This document shows positions 21,555 to 22,276 of a DNA stretch of 22,276 nt, in pieces (positions within the stretch are counted from its first letter, which is position 1; every line of letters starts with the position of its first letter). A program made the translations under genes and the position numbers. Under the pieces are notes generated by a model. That model saw only the letters and a program-made list of their open reading frames with translations. It was not told the DNA's origin and did no database searches. This DNA comes from Candidatus Tectimicrobiota bacterium (GTDB lineage: Bacteria; JACPSX01): positions 1-22,276 of the forward strand of contig JACPSX010000050.1 in assembly GCA_016193065.1 (NCBI GenBank), given 5' to 3'.

Positions 21555-22276
21555 CAGTCCGTCCGGCGGCGCCGATAAAACTGGGTTCTCAGCCCCTGCT
21601 CGATTTCATCGAGTTGCCGCTCGACGCGCCCGTCGATTTCGCCCAGGTGGGTCTCCACCACCACACCCCCCCGGGAGATATTGGGATCGCGCTCCAGAGA
21701 GAGACTCTTAATGCCCTCCACGGAGGCAAGAAGCGAGTCCCGGCACTCCATCCCGACGTCAAAATCCTCCGGGTTGAGGTGTACTTTCAGCTCTTCCCGA
21801 TCCACCGTCTCCTGCAGAATGGCTTTTAGGATTCCCACGATGGTCTGCGGGTTCTGGGTGACTTCCTGATGAATCACTTTGCGGGCGATCGCCAGGGCGA
21901 GTTCGATCACTTCTTTTTCTTGCCGCTCGATAAGCTGGCGGCGAAGCTGTCCCAGTTCCTCTCCGGCTTTCAGGAAGGCGGCGATGGCCGGGGCAAGGCG
22001 CTCCTCCACCTGCTGGCGAGCCTCTGCCAGTCCCTGAGCCAGTCCTTCCGACCGGGCCTGTTCCTTGAGGCGGGCTGCTTCCTCCGTGGCCTGCCGCAGG
22101 ATGGCCTCCGTTTCAGAGAGGGCCTCCTGTGCGGACGCCGATACCGGTTGAGCTCCGGCAGCGCGGGATGCTGGGGTCTCCTCGCAGAGATCCTCAAACA
22201 GATAGACCTCGGTCTTGATCTCCGGTTTGGCGGCCTTCTCCTGTTCCACGTCCGGCAGTTCCAGGGTCCGGCAATC
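21554..22276 (-). CDS. fliH: FliH, ATPase regulator (5' end off window)
   Basis: At least 240 residues. The reading frame stays open to the right edge. The residues before the in-frame GTG at 22249 (RTLELPDVEQEK) look like the usual FliH N-terminal R-x-ELPDL stretch, so the true start is probably outside the window. A long helical part (AILRQATEEAARLKEQARSEGLAQGLAEARQQVEERL) contains the AxxxG-type packing repeats of FliH. The C-terminal domain follows (VIELALAIARKVIHQEV ... GILKAILQETVDREELKVHLNPEDF ... SRGGVVVETHLGEIDGRVERQLDEI). FliH dimers hold FliI and dock it to FliN. Confidence 0.94.
   Translation of the reverse strand, partial: DCRTLELPDVEQEKAAKPEIKTEVYLFEDLCEETPASRAAGAQPVSASAQEALSETEAILRQATEEAARLKEQARSEGLAQGLAEARQQVEERLAPAIAAFLKAGEELGQLRRQLIERQEKEVIELALAIARKVIHQEVTQNPQTIVGILKAILQETVDREELKVHLNPEDFDVGMECRDSLLASVEGIKSLSLERDPNISRGGVVVETHLGEIDGRVERQLDEIEQGLRTQFYRRRRTD

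Overview
The window is one long flagellar gene cluster. Every gene I can support is on the minus strand, so it reads from the right edge to the left. From position 22276 down to 1 the order is fliH (runs off the edge), fliI, fliJ, a motE/ylxF-type gene, fliK, flgD, flgE, fliL, fliM, fliN, fliO, fliP, fliQ, fliR, flhB, flhA, flhF, flhG, fliA, a small unknown gene, a second FliK-like gene, a small FlhB-C-terminal-like gene (flhX/ylqH type), and the start of a CheY-like receiver protein that runs off the left edge. The order is close to the fla/che operon of Bacillus subtilis. However, the DNA is GC-rich and carries sigma-54-type promoters, a FleQ/NtrC-like palindrome and repeats of the kind I associate with uncultivated bacteria. 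I infer a Gram-negative-like uncultivated lineage (for example Nitrospirota, Methylomirabilota or Desulfobacterota); the exact group cannot be fixed from this window.

Right block (16333-22276): export ATPase complex (FliH, FliI, FliJ), then a MotE-like coiled-coil membrane protein, a repeat-rich 400-bp non-coding stretch, and a hook operon (fliK, flgD, flgE) behind a near-consensus sigma-54 promoter. FlgD has a broken N-terminus. FlgE is about twice the usual size because of three tandem hook-IN-like repeats. A 12-bp-stem hairpin follows flgE.

Centre block (2379-13538): a second near-consensus sigma-54 promoter, with a GTCAA-N4-TTGAC palindrome upstream, starts fliL-fliM-fliN-fliO-fliP-fliQ-fliR-flhB-flhA-flhF-flhG-fliA. 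This covers the C-ring, the export gate, the SRP-like polar placement pair and the late sigma factor, mostly with overlapping or closely abutting genes. FliO is swollen by a linker made of palindromic repeats. FlhB has NPQH where the autocleavage motif NPTH is expected. flhF is split into two frames that would be rejoined exactly by a -1 shift at a GGGAAAC heptamer.

Left block (1-2378): a strong sigma-28 promoter just after fliA drives a small unknown protein, a FliK-like protein and a FlhB C-domain paralogue. A second, weaker sigma-28 candidate precedes a receiver-domain protein that lacks its phospho-acceptor Asp. Together the promoters show a hierarchy in which sigma-54 makes hook, export gate and FliA, and FliA then makes the left block.
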